Assembly: GCF_018130765.1 (NCBI RefSeq)
Contig: NZ_JAFCJZ010000005.1
Coordinates: 124,001 to 188,000 of the forward strand
DNA: 64,000 nucleotides
DNA from: Bradyrhizobium iriomotense
Lineage (GTDB): Bacteria > Pseudomonadota > Alphaproteobacteria > Rhizobiales > Xanthobacteraceae
Direction: 5' to 3'
Below the pieces are notes generated by a model. That model made no database searches. It was not told the DNA's origin and worked only from the letters and a program-made list of their open reading frames with translations. Positions within the stretch are counted from its first letter, which is position 1, and each line of letters begins with the position of its first letter. The position numbers and the translations under genes are program-made. Below are positions 60,041 through 64,000 of the stretch, one piece after another.

Positions 60041-61540
60041 TCATTCCTGGAGTGCTTCCTCGCGCCGCGCGCGGATCGTCGGCAGCATGATCAGGATGAT
60101 CGCGATCGCGGCGGCGGCCAGGAGGCTCGCCGACATCGGTGACGTCAGCAGCACGGTGGCGTCACCGCGCGACAGCACCATGGCGCGGCGGAAGTTCTCC
60201 TCGATGGCCGGGCCAAGGACCAGTCCCAGCAGCAGCGGCGCCGCCGGCAATTGCAGCTTGATCAGGATGTAGCCGAACACGCAGAACAGTGCGGCCTCGT
60301 AGACCTCGAACGTTCCGCTGTTGATGGAATAGACACCGATCGAGCAGAACACCATGATCGCGGGGAAGAGATAACGATAGGGGATGGTGAGCAGCTTCAC
60401 CCACAGCCCGACCAGCGGAAGGTTGAGGATCAGCAGCATGAGGTTGCCGACCCACATCGAGGCGATCAGACCCCAGAACAGGGTCGGGTTCTTCGTCATC
60501 ACCTCCGGGCCCGGATGGATGTTGTGGATGTTCATGGCGCCGACCATCAGCGCCATCACGACGTTGGAGGGAACGCCGAGGGTCAGCAACGGGATGAACG
60601 AGGTCTGGGCGCCGGCATTGTTCGCGGACTCCGGACCCGCAACGCCTTCGATCGCGCCCTTGCCGAACTGCTCGGGATGCCGGGACAGCTTCTTCTCCAG
60701 CGTGTAGGACGCAAAGGACGACAGCACCGCACCGCCGCCGGGCAGGACTCCCAGCAGCGTGCCGAGCGTCGTGCCGCGCAGCATTGCCGGCACCATGCGA
60801 CGGAAGTCCTCGCGGGTCGGAAACAAATTGGTGATCTTCTGGGTGACCAGCGACAGCTTGTCATCCTGCTCGAGATTCTTGACGATCTCGGCGAAGCCGA
60901 AGATGCCCATCGCCAGCGGCACGAAATCGAGGCCGTCGAACAGCTGGGGGATGCCGAAGGCAAAACGCTGGCTGCCGCTGTTCAAATCGGTGCCGACGAG
61001 GCTCAGGAGCATGCCGAGCACGACCATGCCGATGCCCTCGATGAACGGACCACTGGACAGCACCGAAGCGAGGATCAGGCCCAGGATCATCAGCGCGAAG
61101 AATTCCTTCGGACCAAACAGCAGCGCGGTCGCGGTCAGCGGGCCTGCGAGAGCTGCAAGGGCGAGCGTCGCCACGCATCCGGCGAAGAACGAGCCGATCG
61201 CAGCGGTCGAGAGCGCCACGCCGGCGCGGCCCTGCTTGGCCATCTGGTAGCCGTCGATCGTGGTCACGACGGACGAGGACTCGCCGGGCAGATTGACGAC
61301 GATGGCCGTGGTCGATCCGCCATACTGTGCGCCGTAATAGATGCCGGCGAGCATGATCAGCGCGGCATCCGGCTGCAGCGCATAGGTGATCGGCAGCAGC
61401 ATCGCGATGGTTGCGAGCGGACCGAGCCCGGGAAGCACGCCGATCAGGGTGCCGAGCAGGCAACCGAAGAAGGCATAGAGCAGATTGGCGGGCTGGGCGG
61501 CCGTGGCAAAGCCGATCGCCAGATTGTGGAAGAGATCCAT
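60041..61540 (-). CDS. tctA: TctA-family transporter permease
   Basis: The 499-residue membrane protein has the TctA signature: FGCLLGTLIGVLPGLGPLATIAMLLPITY and YGAQYGGSTTAIVVNLPGESSSVVTTIDGYQMA, then GVLPGGGAVLSSFASYTLEKKLS. It is the large subunit of a tripartite tricarboxylate transporter, moving an organic acid with a cation. TctB lies 12 bp upstream. The binding protein TctC is not in this operon as seen here; it may lie beyond 64000. Confidence 0.95.
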   Translation of the reverse strand: MDLFHNLAIGFATAAQPANLLYAFFGCLLGTLIGVLPGLGPLATIAMLLPITYALQPDAALIMLAGIYYGAQYGGSTTAIVVNLPGESSSVVTTIDGYQMAKQGRAGVALSTAAIGSFFAGCVATLALAALAGPLTATALLFGPKEFFALMILGLILASVLSSGPFIEGIGMVVLGMLLSLVGTDLNSGSQRFAFGIPQLFDGLDFVPLAMGIFGFAEIVKNLEQDDKLSLVTQKITNLFPTREDFRRMVPAMLRGTTLGTLLGVLPGGGAVLSSFASYTLEKKLSRHPEQFGKGAIEGVAGPESANNAGAQTSFIPLLTLGVPSNVVMALMVGAMNIHNIHPGPEVMTKNPTLFWGLIASMWVGNLMLLILNLPLVGLWVKLLTIPYRYLFPAIMVFCSIGVYSINSGTFEVYEAALFCVFGYILIKLQLPAAPLLLGLVLGPAIEENFRRAMVLSRGDATVLLTSPMSASLLAAAAIAIILIMLPTIRARREEALQE

Positions 61541-61552
61541 CGCCCGGCTCGC

Positions 61553-62020
61553 TCAGTTGAGAAGGGACGGCCAGACGGGCAATGGCAGCCCGAGACCGTA
61601 GACGAAGACGGCAAGGCACAGCACGATGAGCACCGCCGCGTTGGTCAGCGCGCCCTTCCAGGTGAATTCGTGACTGGCCCTGCTCGACACCATGATCAGA
61701 ACGAACAGCGCGCCGACCAGGCCGAGCGGAAACAGCAAGGCACCGAACAGGATCACGGAGCCAGCGATCCATGCGAGACCTTTGAAGTCCCATGTGCGCA
61801 GCGCCTCACGGCCCGCGCTCGGCTTCATCGCGCCGAACATGACGACGAGACCGATGGCGGCGAGCACGATCGCGAGCAGGCGCGGGCAATAGCCCGGCCC
61901 CATCTTCGCGGCCGTGCCTGCGGGGTACTGCAGCGCCGTCACGAAGAAGAAGGTTGCAAAGGCGAGGAACAAGGCGCCGGACGCAAAGGCCCTGTGATTG
62001 CGGATCGCCAATCCCTTCAT
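61553..62020 (-). CDS. tctB: TctB-family small transporter subunit
   Basis: The 155-residue protein has four hydrophobic segments and the usual TctB start with a phenylalanine-rich first helix (GALFLAFATFFFVTALQYPAGTAAKMGPGYCPRLLAI). It is the small membrane subunit that pairs with TctA. GGAGG lies 7 bp before the ATG. Its start overlaps the stop of the CMD-family gene by ATGA, so the two are translated together. Confidence 0.9.
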   Translation of the reverse strand: MKGLAIRNHRAFASGALFLAFATFFFVTALQYPAGTAAKMGPGYCPRLLAIVLAAIGLVVMFGAMKPSAGREALRTWDFKGLAWIAGSVILFGALLFPLGLVGALFVLIMVSSRASHEFTWKGALTNAAVLIVLCLAVFVYGLGLPLPVWPSLLN

Positions 62021-62802
62021 TCCGGTCCTCCATTCTCATCCTTCGAGGAACGCTCCTCGAGGGCCTCCATCAGGACCGGCACGCCGATGGCGCAGGCGTG
62101 TACGCCGAGATGCGCAGTCATCTGGAGAACCTGGCGAATCTCCCGCTGGCCGATGCCGAGCCGCAGCGCCCGCTTGATCTGCACACGCAGCCCTTGCGGA
62201 TTGAGCGCCGTGAAGCAGGCGTTCAACGCAAGCGAAATCAGACATTGCGAACGCTGGTCGAGACCGTCGCCTGCAGACCGGTCTGCGAGGAGATCCAGCA
62301 GGACGGCGAAATAGCCGGGATCGGACCGCAGCCATTGCTCGCAGAAATCCGGCCAGTCCCCGAATTGCGCGATATAGGCATCGCGCAACGCCAGCTGCTC
62401 TGTCGTGAGCTCGAAATGATCGGCCTGAATTCCGGCGCCCGCCAATTCCTCGGCGAGGATGCCGATGCCGACGTGGCAGCCGTCCAGCCCCTGCATCGTC
62501 GCGAGACGAAACACGTCGATGATCTCCCGCGCCGTGGCGCCCTCCTGAAGCGCAAGGCGAAGGTGCAGCGCGAGGCCGGAGCGGAACAGATGCGTCGACG
62601 AGCCGTCGAGGGCGACGTAGATCAGCTCGCACATCTTGCGAGACAGCGGTCCCTTCTCTGAGGCATAGCCCGCATACTTGCCGTAGGCCTGAAGAAACTC
62701 GGGATCAAAACGCAACAGGCCTTCCGTCCAGGGCCGCCAATAGCCGCGCGCCCTGACATAGGCTTCCTTCAGCGCCTGCTGTTCCGGCGTCAGGTCGGAC
62801 AT
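62017..62802 (-). CDS. carboxymuconolactone-decarboxylase-family protein
   Basis: The 261-residue protein carries two CMD-like repeats, about 40-125 (SRKMCELIYVALDGSSTHL to REIIDVFRLA) and 155-245 (RSQCLISLALNACFTALN to QREIRQVLQMTAHLGVHA). Neither repeat has the AhpD-type CxxC, so it is not a peroxidase of that kind. The family includes 4-carboxymuconolactone decarboxylase, but many members only carry the fold. Its place between SDR and tctB genes suggests a step in aromatic or lactone breakdown. Confidence 0.85.
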   Translation of the reverse strand: MSDLTPEQQALKEAYVRARGYWRPWTEGLLRFDPEFLQAYGKYAGYASEKGPLSRKMCELIYVALDGSSTHLFRSGLALHLRLALQEGATAREIIDVFRLATMQGLDGCHVGIGILAEELAGAGIQADHFELTTEQLALRDAYIAQFGDWPDFCEQWLRSDPGYFAVLLDLLADRSAGDGLDQRSQCLISLALNACFTALNPQGLRVQIKRALRLGIGQREIRQVLQMTAHLGVHACAIGVPVLMEALEERSSKDENGGPE

Positions 62803-62813
62803 CGGTGCCCCCG

Positions 62814-63587
62814 TCAGGCAATGTTGGTCAAGGTGATGCCGCCATCGACGGTGAGCACCTGCGCCGAGATGAAGCCGGCCTCGTCGCCGGCGAGGAAGCA
62901 GATCGCCTTGGCGATGTCGTCGACCGTGCCGAGCCGCCCCAGCGGCGTTCGCGCGACCCGGCGTGCGTCGAGCTCGGCGTTGCGGTTGCGCATGGTTCCT
63001 TCGGTCGGAATCGCCGAGGGGGCCACGGCATTGACGCGAATGTTGCGCGCGCCGAGCTCGGCGGCGGCCGCCCGCGTGATTCCCATGACGCCGGCCTTGA
63101 TACCGCTATAGACGATGCTGTTCTTGGCCGAGATGAGGCCGGCGACCGAGGCGACGTTGACGATGGCGCCGCCGCGCTCGGCACTCATGACCTCCGCGGC
63201 AGCCTGAATTCCCCAGATGATCGCCTTGAAGCCAATGTTGAGCATGCGATCGACGGTTTCCGGAGCGATGTCCGGGACCGACTGATATCGCACCCACGCC
63301 GCGTTGTTGACGAGAATGTCGAAACGCTTCTGACTCTCCGCCAATGCAAGAACCGCCTGCCGCATGCCGTCGCGGCTGGAAACGTCCTGCGTGACGGCAA
63401 CCGCGTTACCGCCGGCTGCCTTGATCGCACTCACCGTGCCTTCCACGAACTCCGGCTTTATATCGTTGACGCCGACGACCGCGCCGCGCGCGGCGAGCTT
63501 GAGCGCGGTTGCGCGGCCGATGCCGTTTCCGGCTCCGGTGACGAGTGCGACGCGGCCTGCGAGCGTCTGATCCCTGGTTTCGGTCAT
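62814..63587 (-). CDS. short-chain dehydrogenase/reductase
   Basis: The 257-residue SDR has TGAGNGIG for cofactor binding, NNAA, the catalytic serine region IVNVASVAGL and YSGIKAG (YxxxK). ISAQVLTVDGG is the usual end. The dinucleotide cannot be told with confidence, but the NDIK end of strand 2 (Asp) suggests NAD. It starts at 63587, with GGGAG upstream, rather than at 63602. It oxidises or reduces a hydroxyl or keto group on the operon's substrate. Confidence 0.94.
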   Translation of the reverse strand: MTETRDQTLAGRVALVTGAGNGIGRATALKLAARGAVVGVNDIKPEFVEGTVSAIKAAGGNAVAVTQDVSSRDGMRQAVLALAESQKRFDILVNNAAWVRYQSVPDIAPETVDRMLNIGFKAIIWGIQAAAEVMSAERGGAIVNVASVAGLISAKNSIVYSGIKAGVMGITRAAAAELGARNIRVNAVAPSAIPTEGTMRNRNAELDARRVARTPLGRLGTVDDIAKAICFLAGDEAGFISAQVLTVDGGITLTNIA

Positions 63588-63598
63588 GGCTGTCTCCC

Positions 63599-64000
63599 TC
63601 ACGCTCCTGCCTCGGCAAACGGAGCAACTTCCGATACGTAACGGCGGCCGAACCTGCTGATCAGGCCGCTGGCATCACCCTGGGCCTGGAGCGTGCGGAT
63701 GCGGCGCAGATGGCGATGCACCGGCACGTCCCACGTGAAACCCATGCCGCCATGGATCTGCAGCGCGCCTTCGCTGATCGAACTGCCATAGGTCACTGCT
63801 GCCAGGAACGCGGCATCGCGCTGCACCGGACCGCCATCCCTAGACAGGCTGCGCGTGATCGCGTGACGAATGCTCTCGAGGCCGAGCTTCTGGCGCGCCA
63901 GCGCATGGCGGATGGCCTGGTTGTAGGACAAGGCATGGCCGAACTGGCGGCGCGTCGAGGCATGCTCCTGCGCGAGCGCCAGGCACGCTTCGGCCGATCC
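63599..64000 (-). CDS. acyl-CoA dehydrogenase, C-terminal part (5' end beyond window)
   Basis: The frame enters from the right edge and ends at 63599. The C-terminal helices are visible: EHASTRRQFGHALSYNQAIRHALA, SISEGALQIHGGMGFTWDVPVHRHLRR, typical of acyl-CoA dehydrogenases. A 134-residue part is seen. It stands 11 bp before the SDR start and so is an upstream gene of the same operon. Confidence 0.92.
   Translation of the reverse strand, partial: GSAEACLALAQEHASTRRQFGHALSYNQAIRHALARQKLGLESIRHAITRSLSRDGGPVQRDAAFLAAVTYGSSISEGALQIHGGMGFTWDVPVHRHLRRIRTLQAQGDASGLISRFGRRYVSEVAPFAEAGA

Overview
The window looks like chromosomal DNA of a Bradyrhizobium-type alphaproteobacterium. It is GC-rich throughout. 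It carries a subclass B3 metallo-beta-lactamase that closely matches my memory of BJP-1 from Bradyrhizobium japonicum, a hut cluster of alphaproteobacterial layout, and several intergenic inverted repeats of kinds I remember from Bradyrhizobium and Rhodopseudomonas. I see no rRNA, tRNA, CRISPR array, insertion sequence or prophage. Family assignments come from motifs and remembered family features; no database search was run.

Left part (1-12 kb): a Rieske protein running off the left edge, a group III truncated globin, a 3-hydroxybutyryl-CoA dehydrogenase, an FAD-linked 2-hydroxyacid oxidase, a HisC-like aminotransferase, a tail-to-tail tungstate permease/binding-protein pair, a repetitive acidic protein, a truncated TonB-receptor plug, the B3 beta-lactamase and a GGDEF-EAL protein. 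Middle-left (12-24.5 kb): a divergent histidine-utilisation locus. hutI-hutH-hutU run left and hutF-hutC run right from a perfect 20-bp palindrome that fits the HutC/GntR operator consensus. The rightward genes continue into a NitT/TauT-type ABC transporter, an M20 amidohydrolase and a phosphoribosyltransferase. No hutG is seen. A catalase-family protein and an AraC regulator follow.

Centre (25.6-42 kb): a BamA-family protein away from the usual lpx neighbourhood, a small exported protein, a siderophore receptor, about 1.3 kb of non-coding repeats, then a likely operon nodT-type lipoprotein/macA/macB/response regulator/histidine kinase/MFS transporter, and a Bug-type solute-binding protein facing it. 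Right-centre (42-54 kb): two large paralogous regulators (winged helix, STAND ATPase, helical repeats) with the same 39-bp promoter-like element at the same distance from each start. Between them lie an OsmC-cupin-MsrA stress operon, a crotonase and a glyoxalase-like protein. After the second paralogue come an unknown gene and an AraC gene, both preceded by CTAAC repeats spaced exactly 10 bp apart; then Dps.

Right end (54.6-64 kb): a molybdopterin S/N-oxide reductase, a RidA protein, and a leftward catabolic operon (acyl-CoA dehydrogenase, SDR, CMD-family protein, TctB, TctA, acyl-CoA dehydrogenase, CoA-transferase) that probably imports and activates an organic acid. Most operon partners overlap by ATGA or GTGA, which supports the chosen starts.
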